A stretch of 64,000 nt of DNA, taken from Pseudomonas viridiflava (GTDB taxonomy: Bacteria; Pseudomonadota; Gammaproteobacteria; Pseudomonadales; Pseudomonadaceae). Made by a program: the position numbers and the translations under genes. The stretch spans positions 1 to 64,000 of the forward strand of contig NZ_UTHA01000068.1 in NCBI RefSeq assembly GCF_900582195.1, read 5' to 3'. Shown here piece by piece: positions 35,931 through 46,008 of this stretch (its first letter is position 1; every line of letters begins with the position of its first letter). The notes below the pieces were generated by a model. The model was not told the origin of the DNA. It saw only the letters and a list, made by a program, of their open reading frames with translations, and ran no database searches.

Positions 35931-36401
35931 CTAATGGATCCAATACAGAGTCAGGATTGTTCCAGTCAGCACGAACGGTGCAAATGGCAGCTTTTTTGAC
36001 AGGGATGGCCCCAGATATCGAAGACGTTCCCTAAGCCCTTGACTCATATGCAGCCAGAGTTTTGGCACCAGCAAGAGCCAGATCACGCTGGACAGCGCTG
36101 CGCCGATAAACACGCCGAGCAACACCGTGCCGTCTGTCGCAAGAGCCAAGGCTGTCATTAATTTCACATCGCCGGCGCCAAATCGTTTCAGAATATAACC
36201 GGGAACAGTGAGGGCCAGCGCCAGCAACAGTGCCCACCCCGCCTGCGCCATGTCGGCACCGAGCCAGGTGTTGCCGGTACTCAGCAAATACACCACCGCC
36301 AACCCGCCCACCCCAAGGGTCAGGCCATTGCCGATATGCCGCTGGCGGGCATCCTGCGCTGCGCAGAGTGTCAGCCAGAGAAGTAAGACAACGCTGTGCA
36401 T
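35931..36401 (-). CDS. fppA: FppA, Flp prepilin peptidase (A24 family)
   Basis: An inner-membrane aspartyl peptidase of 156 residues that removes the leader of Flp and of TadE/TadF-type pseudopilins. The two catalytic aspartates are seen in AAQDARQRHIGN and in the GxGD motif FGAGDVKLMTAL. About five to six membrane segments. It lacks the N-terminal methylase domain of PilD, as is usual for Tad peptidases. It lies between the pprB-like gene and divergent tadE, as expected for this locus. Confidence 0.93.
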   Translation of the reverse strand: MHSVVLLLWLTLCAAQDARQRHIGNGLTLGVGGLAVVYLLSTGNTWLGADMAQAGWALLLALALTVPGYILKRFGAGDVKLMTALALATDGTVLLGVFIGAALSSVIWLLLVPKLWLHMSQGLRERLRYLGPSLSKKLPFAPFVLTGTILTLYWIH

Positions 36402-36476
36402 GCGGTAAAAAACGTCCGTTTTGGCTGAATGATTCTATGCTGATATTACGTAGTGAATGTCAGGGTAGACGCACTC

Positions 36477-36917
36477 ATGAAATCCGGCCTCCCCCGCAAG
36501 CAAAAAGGCGCCGTCGCCATCGAATTCGCCTTGGTGTTCGTCATTTTTTTTGCCGTGTTTTATGGTTTGGTCAGCTACAGCCTGCCGCTGCTGCTGATGC
36601 AGTCGTTCAATGAATCGACCGCCGAGGCGGTACGCCGCAGCGTTGCACTCGATCCGGCCACCGCCAATTACCCCGCTGCTGTCACCGCCACCGCCAGAAC
36701 CGAGCTGACCCGGCAATTGGCCTGGCTGCCTGGTGCCCTGAACTTCAATGCTGCCTCCGACGCCAGCATCACCTATATCGGCGGCGTGCTGACGGTGACC
36801 ATCAACTACCCCACCAGTAAATTGAATCAGGCACTGCCGTTTCTGGTGTTGCCGGGCATCGGCACGGTTCCGCGCCTGCCCGCCACACTGCGCGCCTCGT
36901 CGAGCCTGCAATTTTGA
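36477..36917 (+). CDS. TadE-like pseudopilin
   Basis: 146 residues. The N-terminal prepilin-like motif is KQKG/AVAIEFALVFVIFFAVFYG, with Glu at +5 after the processing Gly, so FppA should cleave it. The rest is periplasmic. The ATG at 36477 is chosen; a GTG at 36453 would add 8 residues. Its stop codon overlaps the start of the sensor-kinase gene by 4 bp (TTGA), which indicates translational coupling. Confidence 0.87.
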   Translation: MKSGLPRKQKGAVAIEFALVFVIFFAVFYGLVSYSLPLLLMQSFNESTAEAVRRSVALDPATANYPAAVTATARTELTRQLAWLPGALNFNAASDASITYIGGVLTVTINYPTSKLNQALPFLVLPGIGTVPRLPATLRASSSLQF

Positions 36918-39646
36918 GTTCCGCTGACAAGCTGTTCAGTCGCCTGCTCAATCGACATCCGCAAAGCGTCCCGCCGCTGGACAGCCCGCTGGTGTCGAGT
37001 GTCGGCCTGCAGCTGTATCTGGATGGCGACGGTCGGGTCAATCACTTGAGCGGTCCGCTGCGCCATGTCCTTGCGCAGCGGGCCGCCAGCCACCCCGCAC
37101 ACCTGCTCGAATACGTCTTGCCGCACAGTAGCCTTGCGCTCGAAGGCAGCCCCGTCGACTGGCAGGGACAAGTGCTCGACCTGGATTTTTTCAGCCTGGC
37201 CGGCCCGCCGCTGCATTTGCGCGGTTGGCTGCAGGCGCAGGGCGATGGCTGGCTCCTGCAACTGCTGGACATCGGCGACCTGCTCGGCGAACGACGACAG
37301 ACGCGCAGTCGCGAGCAATGCCAATTGCTGGCCACGCAGATTCGCGATCATTTGCGCCTGGGCAGCCTCGCCCGCCTGCCGGATGTTTTGGGCGAGCAGT
37401 TGCAACGGCTGAGTCAGCATTTGCACGTGCCCTGTCTGGCGGTGGCCTTGCTCGACGAACAAGGTCAGGGCTGGCAGATTCATCAGCACTATGCGGCGCT
37501 GAATGCGCCGCAACCATGGCACGACCGGCAACCATTGGGCACGAGTCTGGACAGTCTCAACGGCGCGTTGCCGCAACGCCTGTCACCCGGCGAACAACCG
37601 CGCCTGAGCGCCCTGCTCGGCCCCCACGAGGGCTTCGCCGTGCCCTATCGCGACGCCCAAGGCGTGGCCGCATGGCTGTTATGCGCCGGTTACAACCCGC
37701 AGCAACAGGCGCCGGACCTTAACGATCACGACTGGTTGCTGCTGGCCGCGGCCGTCGCCGCGCCGTTGCTGGAGCGCCTGCGCGAGCATCGTCACCATCA
37801 GCAACTCGAGCGCCTGGATGTACTGCAAGCGCTGCTCGGCACCGGCTGGTGGGAAATCAGCAGCGACCGCGCCGACGTGCAACTGGCGCCGACACTGGCT
37901 GAGAGTCTGGGGCTGGCGGCGCAACGGTTGCCGATTCAGGACTGGTTCAACCGGGTGCATCCCGCCGACCGCGATGAACTGCGCAGTCGTCTGCAGGCCT
38001 TGCAGGATGAAGGCACCCCATTGGAATCGTGCGTGCGCCTGCAAGGCAGCGATCAAACGTTGCCGTTGTGGTATCGCCTGCAAGGCCGCTCGCTGGGCAT
38101 CGGCGCCGAACGCCGGCTAGTCGGTTTCATGCTCGATATCAGCGACATCAAAAATCAGCAGCAACAGGCCGCGGCCGCCCATGCGCGGCTGGACAACCTG
38201 ATCGCCAGCTCACCCGCCGTGATCTACGTGCAGCGCTATGTCGAAGGTGCGCTGCAACCGACATTCTTCAGCGCCAGCCTGCAGCCGTTGCTCGGCTGGA
38301 ATCTCAGCGACTGCGAGAATGGCCGACTGGCGGAACACGTACACCCCGAAGACCGCCCGCGCTACTTCGAGCGCACTCGTCAGTTGCTGCGTGAAGGCTC
38401 GGTGAGTACGCGTTATCGAGTGCTCGACCGCCAGGGCCACGCCCACTGGCTGCTCGACGAAGCCAGGCTGCTGCGCGACGATCTTGGCCTGCCGGTCGAA
38501 GCGGTGGGACTCTGGCTGGACGTCACCGAGGCCACGCTCGCCGCCGAACAGGTCAAGGCGAGCGAAGAGCGCTACCGGATTCTGGTCGAAGACTCACCGG
38601 CGATGATCTGCCGCTATCGCCCGGACCTGACGCTGACCTTCGGCAACCGGCCGCTGGCGACGTATCTGGAATGCCCGCCGGAGCAATTGCCCGGGGTCAA
38701 TCTGGGCAGCTGGATGTCCGACGATCAGCGCGCAGCGTTCCTCCTGCGTATCAGCCAATTGACCCCGGAACTGCCGGTGAGCACCGCCGAAATCAATCTG
38801 CGTCTGCCCGGTCGCGAACATGCCTGGTGGGTCTGGTCGGATCGCGGGGTGTTCGATGCACAGGGGCAACTGGTCGAAGTGCAAGCAGTGGGCCGTGACA
38901 ACACCGAAGTGCGACGCTCCCAGCAACAACTGACGCAAAGCGCAAAAATGGCCACCCTCGGCGAAATGGCGACGGGCCTGGCCCATGAAATCAATCAACC
39001 GCTGAACGTAATGCGCATGGCCATCGTCAATGTGCTCAAGCGCCTGGGTAATGGTGATGTGCAGATCGATTATCTGACCGACAAACTCAATCGCATCGAC
39101 GCGCAAGTGCAACGGGCGGCGCGGGTAGTGGATCACATGCGCGTGTTCGGCCGCCGCTCGGAAATCGAACAACATCCGTTCAACCCGCTCGAGGCGATTG
39201 AAGGCACGTTGTCGCTGTTGTCCGAAGGGCTGCGCGGCAAAGGTGTCGAGGTGCGCATCAAAGAGGCGGGTTTCCAGGTCGAGGTGCGCGGATACGTCGA
39301 TCAACTCGAGCAGGTGCTGATCAACCTGATGGTCAACGCCCGCGACGCCTTGCTCGGCAAGCGCGAAGCCGATCGCGACTTCCAGCCGTGGATCGCCGTG
39401 CATGCCGAGTGCGATGAGCACGTCGTGCGCCTGTGGGTCGAAGACAACGGTGGCGGCATTGATCCGCGCCTGCTGGAGCGTATCTTCGAGCCGTTCTTCA
39501 CCACCAAACCGGTCGGCGTCGGCACCGGTCTGGGCTTGTCGGTAAGCTACGGCATCATCGAAAACATGGGCGGCCGCCTGAGCGTGCGCAATGGCGATGA
39601 GGGCGCGCGGTTCTGCATCGAACTGCCGATTGCACTGAGCGATTAG
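36914..39646 (+). CDS. pprA: PprA-like PAS-containing sensor histidine kinase
   Basis: 910 residues, starting with TTG overlapping the TadE stop. There is no obvious transmembrane segment, so it is probably cytosolic. The N-terminal half has a GAF-like region (about 155-300) and then three PAS-like domains (about 305-420, 425-545, 550-665). The dimerisation box is [16 protein letters not shown] with phospho-His near 691. The ATPase has the N box [14 protein letters not shown] and the G box [16 protein letters not shown]. It should phosphorylate the PprB-like regulator and perhaps the stand-alone receiver. P. aeruginosa PprA has a similar length and position. Confidence 0.9.
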   Translation: MSSADKLFSRLLNRHPQSVPPLDSPLVSSVGLQLYLDGDGRVNHLSGPLRHVLAQRAASHPAHLLEYVLPHSSLALEGSPVDWQGQVLDLDFFSLAGPPLHLRGWLQAQGDGWLLQLLDIGDLLGERRQTRSREQCQLLATQIRDHLRLGSLARLPDVLGEQLQRLSQHLHVPCLAVALLDEQGQGWQIHQHYAALNAPQPWHDRQPLGTSLDSLNGALPQRLSPGEQPRLSALLGPHEGFAVPYRDAQGVAAWLLCAGYNPQQQAPDLNDHDWLLLAAAVAAPLLERLREHRHHQQLERLDVLQALLGTGWWEISSDRADVQLAPTLAESLGLAAQRLPIQDWFNRVHPADRDELRSRLQALQDEGTPLESCVRLQGSDQTLPLWYRLQGRSLGIGAERRLVGFMLDISDIKNQQQQAAAAHARLDNLIASSPAVIYVQRYVEGALQPTFFSASLQPLLGWNLSDCENGRLAEHVHPEDRPRYFERTRQLLREGSVSTRYRVLDRQGHAHWLLDEARLLRDDLGLPVEAVGLWLDVTEATLAAEQVKASEERYRILVEDSPAMICRYRPDLTLTFGNRPLATYLECPPEQLPGVNLGSWMSDDQRAAFLLRISQLTPELPVSTAEINLRLPGREHAWWVWSDRGVFDAQGQLVEVQAVGRDNTEVRRSQQQLTQSAKMATLGEMATGLAHEINQPLNVMRMAIVNVLKRLGNGDVQIDYLTDKLNRIDAQVQRAARVVDHMRVFGRRSEIEQHPFNPLEAIEGTLSLLSEGLRGKGVEVRIKEAGFQVEVRGYVDQLEQVLINLMVNARDALLGKREADRDFQPWIAVHAECDEHVVRLWVEDNGGGIDPRLLERIFEPFFTTKPVGVGTGLGLSVSYGIIENMGGRLSVRNGDEGARFCIELPIALSD

Positions 39647-41634
39647 ATCACCAGGGTCGGTTGTCCGGGCGGTCGACAACTGAGGTTGGCACCGACATCG
39701 ACCCGGTTCAGGGTGATGCCGAGGCTGGCGAGCACAGTATCGAGTAGCGGGTCCAGCACCGGACTGAGCAGATTATCAATCACCACACCGAGCGTGTTGT
39801 TGACGCCGGCCAGCACATCGGCGGTAGTGGTGAGCAATCCGCCCAGCAGGCTTGAACCGGTGGGTTTATAGGCCTGAACCTGAACCCCGCTCAACGTGCC
39901 TTTGAGGCTGTTGACCACACCTTGCGTACCGAAACTCCAGGTCTGCGGCGTTTGCTTGATGTCCGGCGGCTGGTTGTAGGTATGGATGTTCTGCGTGCTG
40001 GCCACCGTGGTGTCGACCTTCACGCCGAGACCGCCGCCGTAGAACGGTTTGCGCGAGTTCAGGTCACAGTTGGCCGAACCCAGGCCCAGCAGGGGAATGG
40101 TGCAGGTGATCACGCCGACATCAATCAACGCCAGCGGCTCCACGGTGACATCCGCCGCGGATGAAAACGCGTTGGTCGCGTCGATCTTGCCGACCTTGAG
40201 TTTGACCAGCGAGGAATTGGTCTGGGTGGTCAGGCTTTTGCTCGCATCGCTGACGCAGTTGAAATCGGTGACATGGCTGTCGGCGGCAGCGGCCTCCAGC
40301 AAAATGTCGATGGAGGACGTGGGCAGAATTTGCAGATGGGTGCGCTCACAAGTGCCACCCAACGTGCAGAACAACGAGTTCAGCGTGCCGGCAATGTTCA
40401 GGTGCAAAAGGTTGTTGAGGGTGTCCGTCAGCCCGCCAACCAGGGGCGCACTGGTAATCGCGCTGGCCAGCCCGGCCACGCCGGACAGCACGGGCAGATT
40501 CAGCGAGAGCAACGTGCGCACCTGCGCGGTTTTCACGTAGATCCGATTGGCGCCCATTGGATCGGCCTTGGCCAGCACCGGGTTGCCCACGGCGGACAGT
40601 TGCGGTGGCTGGATGACTTTGACTTTGACCGAACCGTTGACCAGCCCCGGAATACTGAGCGGCACCGATGCTGTAAGCGCGTTCTCGCTGTTGGCCACTT
40701 GCACGACGGCTTCGAGCAGCTGGAACAATTGCAGATTGGCATTGAGCGCAGCCGACGTGGCACCGGTCTGCAGTTGCAGCAATTTGCCCAGCGCCACTTC
40801 TGTGCTGCCGGCCACCGCTTTCAGCCCGACCAGACCGTCGACCGCGATACTGGTCGTAGTACCGCCCTTGGTCAACACGGTGATGGCGGTGTCGAGCAGT
40901 TGGCCGATCCTGATGTTCTTGGCCAGCAACTGGGTGTAATTACCGGCGTCGACGTTCACATCGAGGGCCAACTGATTGAGATAACCGAGCAGATTGATAT
41001 TGGTCTGCACCAGCCCATTCCATCCGCCGACGCTGAGGTTGAGGCTACCACCGAGCATGCCTCCCCATACCGAGTTGAGGAGCGCAGACTTGCTGGCATC
41101 CACGGTGGCCAGTGTGGTGCCGATGGTCAGTTGCGCCTGGGGCGGCAGAATCGCCGAGGCGCCAACGGCTGTGGCGCCGAGGCGAGTGGTCGGCGTGACG
41201 CCGCCGGGCGCAAACAACCCGTACAGCGCGGCGGCCACACTGGTGGGCACGACGCGGGTAGCGACCACGCTGATGGCTTCTTTCTTCGTAGCGTCGGGGG
41301 CGAAGCCGCGCAGGTTGTTCGCACCGGTTTGCACGGTGCCGCAGGTCACCACCAGGGTACTTTCCCCCTGCGCCACGGTGAAACTGTTACGCGCCGCACT
41401 GGCGGCCGCGTATTGGGCTGCACTGGCGCCTGGCAAGCAATCGCCACCCCGGGAAACGGCCTCCAGCGCAGCGACATCGACCACCCGCTGCAAGCGCCGT
41501 TGCTCCATATACAAACGCCCGCTGTCGACCACCAGCACCATGCACACCAGCGCCAGCCCGAGAGTCAGCACCGCCATCAGACCGATCGCTCCACGCTGAC
41601 GGGCCGGGCCATTGAATCGGGAACGAGGCGACAT
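39643..41634 (-). CDS. tadG: TadG-like pilus protein
   Basis: 663 residues. The N-terminal pseudopilin-like segment RQRGAIGLMAVLTLGLALVCMVLVVDSGRLYMEQRRLQ is typical of Tad/TadG proteins, followed by DVAALEAVSR. The remaining 600 residues are periplasmic and rich in Leu/Val/Thr. Only a few cysteines are present (for example in FCTLGGTCERTH). AAGGAG precedes the ATG at 41634. Its stop overlaps that of the pprA-like gene by 4 bp, convergent. It probably anchors or terminates the pilus. Confidence 0.87.
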   Translation of the reverse strand: MSPRSRFNGPARQRGAIGLMAVLTLGLALVCMVLVVDSGRLYMEQRRLQRVVDVAALEAVSRGGDCLPGASAAQYAAASAARNSFTVAQGESTLVVTCGTVQTGANNLRGFAPDATKKEAISVVATRVVPTSVAAALYGLFAPGGVTPTTRLGATAVGASAILPPQAQLTIGTTLATVDASKSALLNSVWGGMLGGSLNLSVGGWNGLVQTNINLLGYLNQLALDVNVDAGNYTQLLAKNIRIGQLLDTAITVLTKGGTTTSIAVDGLVGLKAVAGSTEVALGKLLQLQTGATSAALNANLQLFQLLEAVVQVANSENALTASVPLSIPGLVNGSVKVKVIQPPQLSAVGNPVLAKADPMGANRIYVKTAQVRTLLSLNLPVLSGVAGLASAITSAPLVGGLTDTLNNLLHLNIAGTLNSLFCTLGGTCERTHLQILPTSSIDILLEAAAADSHVTDFNCVSDASKSLTTQTNSSLVKLKVGKIDATNAFSSAADVTVEPLALIDVGVITCTIPLLGLGSANCDLNSRKPFYGGGLGVKVDTTVASTQNIHTYNQPPDIKQTPQTWSFGTQGVVNSLKGTLSGVQVQAYKPTGSSLLGGLLTTTADVLAGVNNTLGVVIDNLLSPVLDPLLDTVLASLGITLNRVDVGANLSCRPPGQPTLVI

Positions 41635-41683
41635 GGCGCACTCCTTTGCCGTTACCTCCATTGATGCAAGTGAGTGTAGACGC

Positions 41684-41718
41684 GCAAAAAAAACGGGAGC
41701 TCATGGGCTCCCATTTTT
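41684..41718. terminator. Bidirectional intrinsic terminator
   Basis: GGGAGC (41695-41700) and GCTCCC (41707-41712) form the stem, flanked by a run of eight A on one side and five T on the other. It mainly serves the DUF4136 gene on the minus strand. Confidence 0.75.
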
Positions 41719-41728
41719 CTGAACACTT

Positions 41729-42286
41729 TCAGCGCGGTGGATAGTTGCTAAGGATGCGGGCGACGGTCTCACGAATAGCGTTGCTGCGATCTTCCGGATT
41801 CGGCTTGCCGGAGAGCATCTGCTCATCGCTGCCGCGCCACACCAGTTTGCCGTCCTTGCCGTCGAGCAGGTCGATCTGGATGGTGGCGACCTTGTAGGTG
41901 ATGTTGCGCGTTTCGTTGTACATCGGCGCGCCCCAATAGCCGTTCCACGGACCACCCCAGCCGCCGCCGTAATTGGTCGTCACTTGCTGCTGACGATTCT
42001 CGACGATCAGGTACGTCTGCACATTCAGGTCGCCCTTGGCGCCTGCGGTGGCCGGGCGCAAACCGCGCTGGTCGAGCTGATCGGCCACGGCCTGGCGGAT
42101 GCGTTGTTCGGTCAGGTCGCTCTTGATCCGCGGATCATCGGGACGATATTGCAGCGCGGGTTCTTCCCAGTTCCAGCTGCGATAGGCGGCAAAATCGCGG
42201 CTGGCATCGAAGTCATGATTGACCTGGTTGGCGGCGCAGGCGCTGAGCAGCGCGGCCATGGCCAGTAGAGCGAGACGGCGGAACAT
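41729..42286 (-). CDS. DUF4136 lipoprotein (distal copy)
   Basis: 185 residues. The lipobox is MAALLSACAANQ (Cys 16). The DUF4136 pattern is visible as DFDASRDFAAYRSWNWEEPA near the N-terminus and IQIDLLDGKDGKLVWRGSDE in the last third, ending RILSNYPPR. GGAG lies eight bases before the ATG. It is paralogous to the gene immediately upstream (42341-42955). Probably outer-membrane; function unknown. Confidence 0.88.
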   Translation of the reverse strand: MFRRLALLAMAALLSACAANQVNHDFDASRDFAAYRSWNWEEPALQYRPDDPRIKSDLTEQRIRQAVADQLDQRGLRPATAGAKGDLNVQTYLIVENRQQQVTTNYGGGWGGPWNGYWGAPMYNETRNITYKVATIQIDLLDGKDGKLVWRGSDEQMLSGKPNPEDRSNAIRETVARILSNYPPR

Positions 42287-42340
42287 GGGTTTTCTCCGGT
42301 TGAAGACATGAACCTGCGGCAGCTTCTGATTGGCAGCAAG

Positions 42341-42955
42341 CTAACTGGGAGGATACGCCGACATGGCCTTTTCCACAGCCTCGCGGATCGAATCGGTGCG
42401 ATCGATATCGCTGCCCTTGTTCGCGGTTTCGGCACTGGCACTCCAGACCGGTTGACCGCTGCCGGCGTCGAACAGATTGACCTGCACCACCACGACCTGT
42501 TCGGAATACGTGCGCACGATCGGCACCGTGTTGTACATGCCGTAACCGCGACCATAGCGATCATAGCTGCCATATCCGCCGCCGTAATAACCGTAGTCGT
42601 CCTGGACCTGACGCAAACGGGTTTCCAGACGCAGATTGGCGCTGACCAGCAGGTCGGCCGGGCGATTGTCGTGCAACGGGCGCAAACCGCGCTGATCCAG
42701 CGCGTTGCTTACCGCTTCGGCCACTTGTGCCGAATCGGCCCAGGCCGTGCCCGGCGGCAGTTGCCCGTTGAGCCAGGCCCAACTGCGATAGCGCCCGTAA
42801 TCACGCGGCGGCGCCGGGTACGCGCTGCGGTCAAACGTAGTGGCGGCTTGCGCTGGCACCGGCGGCAAGGGCCGCGATTGCGCCACGTACGGGTTGCTGC
42901 TCTGGCAAGCAGCCAAGCCCAGACAGATCAGCAATAACCCGGATTGAGCTTTCAT
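42341..42955 (-). CDS. DUF4136 lipoprotein (proximal copy)
   Basis: 204 residues. The lipobox is [12 protein letters not shown]. The core [19 protein letters not shown] and the C-terminal [21 protein letters not shown] align with the neighbouring paralogue, and both end in AYPPS / NYPPR. A Gly/Tyr-rich stretch ([20 protein letters not shown]) lies in the middle. GGAG precedes the ATG. The two copies are 54 bp apart and probably co-transcribed. Function unknown. Confidence 0.88.
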   Translation of the reverse strand: MKAQSGLLLICLGLAACQSSNPYVAQSRPLPPVPAQAATTFDRSAYPAPPRDYGRYRSWAWLNGQLPPGTAWADSAQVAEAVSNALDQRGLRPLHDNRPADLLVSANLRLETRLRQVQDDYGYYGGGYGSYDRYGRGYGMYNTVPIVRTYSEQVVVVQVNLFDAGSGQPVWSASAETANKGSDIDRTDSIREAVEKAMSAYPPS

Positions 42956-42967
42956 GTCGCGCTCCGA

Positions 42968-43717
42968 TCACATCGGCCGGCAGATCCAGTGCAAGTAGCG
43001 CCCAAGCCCGGCGAAGCTTGGGTGACGGCGGTGAGCGAGCTCCATCTCAAGCAAATCCACAAGTTCGGCGCGGGCCTGGAATTCCACTGGCATGTAGTCG
43101 TGGAAAACCCGGATCCCGCTTTGGGTTTCGACCTGCCACAGGCCGTCGAGTTGCGTTGCCAGTTCCCGTGGGTCGAGAGGCTGTTGCGGGGTCAGGCTCT
43201 GCTTTTCGCCGGCCATGACGTTCTTGCGCATTTTCTTGAAATGGCCTTTGAGCAGATTGCGATAAATCAGCGCATCACGGTTGTAGAACGCCAGCGACAG
43301 CCAGCCACCGGGTTTGGTCAGTTGATGCAGCACCGGCAGGATCGCGTGGGGTTCGGCGAGCCATTCCAGCACGGCGTGGCAGATCACCAGATCGTACGGT
43401 TCGGCGAGTTGGCCGAGCAGCTCCTGCCACGATGCCTGAATGAACGTCGCGGTTTGCCCGGCGTCGGCAAAACGCTGGCGCGCACCTTCGAGCATCGGCG
43501 CGGCCGGCTCGGTGAAGGTCACATCGTGGCCGCGCTCGGCCAGCCACAGCGACATGTGGCCGAGGCCGCCACCGATGTCCAGGACGCGCAACGGACGATC
43601 CGGCAGCGCTTCGGCCAGGTCAGCCTGCAACACCGCGAGACGGATCGCACCTTTGGCGCCACCGTAGATTTTTTCGGCGAAACGCGTCGCCAACTGATCG
43701 AAATGCCGGTCGCTCAT
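42968..43717 (-). CDS. cmoM: CmoM-like tRNA 5-carboxymethoxyuridine methyltransferase
   Basis: A SAM-dependent methyltransferase of 249 residues. The SAM motif I is VLDIGGGLGHMSLWLAERGH. The N-terminal DRHFDQLATRFAEKIYGGAKG and the later FYNRDALIYRNLLKGHFKKM match CmoM, which methylates cmo5U34 in tRNA to mcmo5U. The start overlaps the stop of the MazG-like gene by one base (TGATG). Confidence 0.85.
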   Translation of the reverse strand: MSDRHFDQLATRFAEKIYGGAKGAIRLAVLQADLAEALPDRPLRVLDIGGGLGHMSLWLAERGHDVTFTEPAAPMLEGARQRFADAGQTATFIQASWQELLGQLAEPYDLVICHAVLEWLAEPHAILPVLHQLTKPGGWLSLAFYNRDALIYRNLLKGHFKKMRKNVMAGEKQSLTPQQPLDPRELATQLDGLWQVETQSGIRVFHDYMPVEFQARAELVDLLEMELAHRRHPSFAGLGRYLHWICRPM

Positions 43718-44019
43718 CAGTTGAACCGCCGTTCGCTGTCGGCGAGCTTGGCGCGCACCACTTCATTCATGTCCAGCCCCAACTCGCTGCACAGCAGCAA
43801 CAGATACAACACGATATCGCCGACTTCCTGCCCGGCGTGGGCGAGTTTGTCCGCCGGCAACTGGCGCGACTGGTCTTCCGTCAGCCACTGGAAGATTTCC
43901 ACCAGTTCGGACATCTCGACGCTGGCCGCCATGGCGAGGTTTTTCGGGCTGTGAAATTGCCGCCAGTCATTGCGGTCGCGAATGGCGTGCAGGCGTTCGG
44001 TCAGTTCAACAAGGTTCAT
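43717..44019 (-). CDS. MazG-like nucleotide pyrophosphohydrolase
   Basis: 100 residues of the compact all-alpha MazG fold. The metal-binding pattern ExxE...ExxD appears as VEMSELVEIFQW and GQEVGDIVLYLLLLCSELG. Such proteins hydrolyse (d)NTPs, often non-canonical ones. The start at 44019 is chosen; the longer reading frame runs into the REP doublet. It is the first gene of a pair with cmoM. Confidence 0.88.
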   Translation of the reverse strand: MNLVELTERLHAIRDRNDWRQFHSPKNLAMAASVEMSELVEIFQWLTEDQSRQLPADKLAHAGQEVGDIVLYLLLLCSELGLDMNEVVRAKLADSERRFN

Positions 44020-44088
44020 CGGGCTCTCCTGAAGGCGTATAGCTTCGGGGGGATACCCACCAAAGGCAAGCGGCGCAGGTGATCTAAT

Positions 44089-44176
44089 GTGGGAGCGAGC
44101 CTGCTCGCGAAAGCGGTGTGTCATTCAACCCATCCGTTATCTGATCCACCGTATTCGCGAGCAGGCTCGCTCCCAC
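44089..44176. repeat. REP doublet 6
   Basis: Both arms carry the CCTGC core. The inner segment GCGGTGTGTCATTCA is shared with doublet 3. It lies between the MazG-like gene and the small membrane protein. Confidence 0.93.
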
Positions 44177-44264
44177 ACAGAATGGGTGCAAACCTTCTAT
44201 CATGCAGGGAACTCGGCCACCTGCGTTGTGGCCCAAGGCTCAGCTCTTTCATCAGGATGCACAC

Positions 44265-44558
44265 ATGCAGGTAGAAAGCTTTTTCGAATGGCTCGGCCAG
44301 GCGCTCGGTTCGGTCATCCGCTTTATCGTCGATGGCCTCAGCGGGCTCTTCAATATTCTGAGCAATGCCGGTGGCAACTTTGTCGACGGGCTGGCCAGGA
44401 CACTGGGGATGGACACCTCGATCATCAGCATCATCGCGCTGATTGTCGGGCTGATGCTGTTGTGGTCGGCGATTCGGGCGTTCATGAATGCGTCGATCAT
44501 TGCCGGGATCATCTGGTTGCTGCTGGGGTTGTGGTTGTTGAGCTGGATTATTCATTAG
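44265..44558 (+). CDS. Small membrane protein of unknown function
   Basis: 97 residues. The N-terminal amphipathic part is MQVESFFEWLGQALGSVIRF, followed by two hydrophobic segments, SIISIIALIVGLMLLWSAI and ASIIAGIIWLLLGLWLLSWI. AGGA precedes the ATG. No motif is recognised. It stands alone between a REP doublet and a short repeat. Confidence 0.65.
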   Translation: MQVESFFEWLGQALGSVIRFIVDGLSGLFNILSNAGGNFVDGLARTLGMDTSIISIIALIVGLMLLWSAIRAFMNASIIAGIIWLLLGLWLLSWIIH

Positions 44559-44570
44559 GCCTTTGAAGAC

Positions 44571-44622
44571 CCCCTCACCCTCTGGGAGAGGTCTGGGCGG
44601 GCGGCGTTCCGATGAGGGTGAC
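44571..44622. repeat. Short relative of the CCCTCACCC-bounded repeat
   Basis: The ends CCCCTCACCC and GATGAGGGTGA, with CTCTGGGAGAGG and a GGCGG core inside, resemble the 223-bp element at 14964-15186. It may be an internally deleted copy. Confidence 0.5.
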
Positions 44623-44658
44623 TTCTTCCGCTACAATGCCGCTCCCCAAGGAGCCCGC

Positions 44659-46008
44659 ATGTCCACTCTGATCGCCGACTGGCGCGACCGCCAGACGCAC
44701 CGCAAGGTCTGGGCACTCGCCGCGCCCATGATTCTTTCCAATATATCCGTACCGCTGGTAGCGCTGGTCGACAGCACTGTCATTGGCCACTTGCCCCACG
44801 CCCATCAGTTGGGCGCGGTGGCGGTCGGTGCCAGTCTGTACACCTTTCTCGCCTGGGCCATGGGTTTTCTGCGCATGGGCACCACCGGGTTTGCCGCGCA
44901 GGCTGCCGGGCGCAGCGACGGTGCGGCGTTGCGGCAGATTCTGTTGCAGGGTTTGCTGCTGGCGATGGGGCTGGCGCTGGTGCTTGGCTCGTTGGGTGTG
45001 CCGCTGAGCGGGATCGCGTTGCACTTTATGCAACCGTCGGCGGAGCTGGATCAGCTCACTCGGGATTTTTTCCACACGCGGTTGTTCGGCCTGCCAGCGG
45101 CGCTGGCCAGTTATGCGCTGGTCGGCTGGTTCCTCGGCACCCAGAACGCCCGGGCGCCGCTGGCGATTCTGCTGAGCACCAACCTGATCAACATCGTTCT
45201 CAATCTGTGGTTCGTCATCGGTCTGGACTGGGGCGTGGTCGGTTCGGCGCGGGCCTCGGTCATTGCCGAATGGAGCGGCGCCCTGCTCGGCCTGCTGCTG
45301 ACCCGCAAGGCGTTGCGGGCGTACCCGGGACACATTGTCTGGGCGGCGCTGAAGATCTGGCAGAGCTGGCGCCCGTTGCTGGCGGTCAACCGCGATATCT
45401 TCATTCGCAGTCTGGCGTTGCAATCGGTGTTTTTCCTGATCACCGTACAAGGCGCACGACTGGGCGATTCGACGGTGGCCGCCAACGCGCTGCTGCTCAA
45501 TGGCTTGCTGTTGACCGCACATGCGCTCGACGGTCTGGCCCATGCCGTCGAAGCCTTGTGCGGACACGCCATCGGCGCCCGTAATCGTCTGGCCCTGCGT
45601 CGTTCGCTGGTCGTGGCCGGCGGCTGGTCACTGATCGCCAGCCTCGGCTTTGCCACCCTGTTTCTGCTGGCCGGGCACCTGTTCATCGAGATGCAGACCG
45701 ACATCCAGAGTGTGCGCGACACGGCCTTCGCCTACCTGCCCTATCTCGCCGTGCTGCCATTGATTGCGGTCTGGAGTTACTTGCTCGACGGCCTGTTCAT
45801 CGGCGCCACCCGCGCGCGGGAAATGCGCAACGGCATGCTGATCACCGTGGTTCTGCTACTGCCGTTCGCCTGGGCGCTGCAAGGTCTGGGCAATCACGGG
45901 CTGTGGATAACCTTTCTGCTGTTCATGGTGTTGCGCAGCCTGACCCTTGGCGCGCAAGCCTGGTGGCTCAAGCGCAACGATGGCTGGTTCAGTGGCGGCG
46001 TTCACTGA
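44659..46008 (+). CDS. dinF: MATE-family efflux transporter, DinF-like
   Basis: An inner-membrane Na+/H+-coupled exporter of 449 residues with about 12 segments. The N-terminus WALAAPMILSNISVPLVALVDSTVIGHL is typical of the DinF branch of MATE proteins, with NLINIVLNLWFVIGLDWGVVGSA in the middle. CAAGGAG precedes the ATG at 44659. The gene overlaps the end of the convergent hydrolase gene by 7 bp. It is linked to drug or oxidative-stress resistance in other species. Confidence 0.9.
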   Translation: MSTLIADWRDRQTHRKVWALAAPMILSNISVPLVALVDSTVIGHLPHAHQLGAVAVGASLYTFLAWAMGFLRMGTTGFAAQAAGRSDGAALRQILLQGLLLAMGLALVLGSLGVPLSGIALHFMQPSAELDQLTRDFFHTRLFGLPAALASYALVGWFLGTQNARAPLAILLSTNLINIVLNLWFVIGLDWGVVGSARASVIAEWSGALLGLLLTRKALRAYPGHIVWAALKIWQSWRPLLAVNRDIFIRSLALQSVFFLITVQGARLGDSTVAANALLLNGLLLTAHALDGLAHAVEALCGHAIGARNRLALRRSLVVAGGWSLIASLGFATLFLLAGHLFIEMQTDIQSVRDTAFAYLPYLAVLPLIAVWSYLLDGLFIGATRAREMRNGMLITVVLLLPFAWALQGLGNHGLWITFLLFMVLRSLTLGAQAWWLKRNDGWFSGGVH

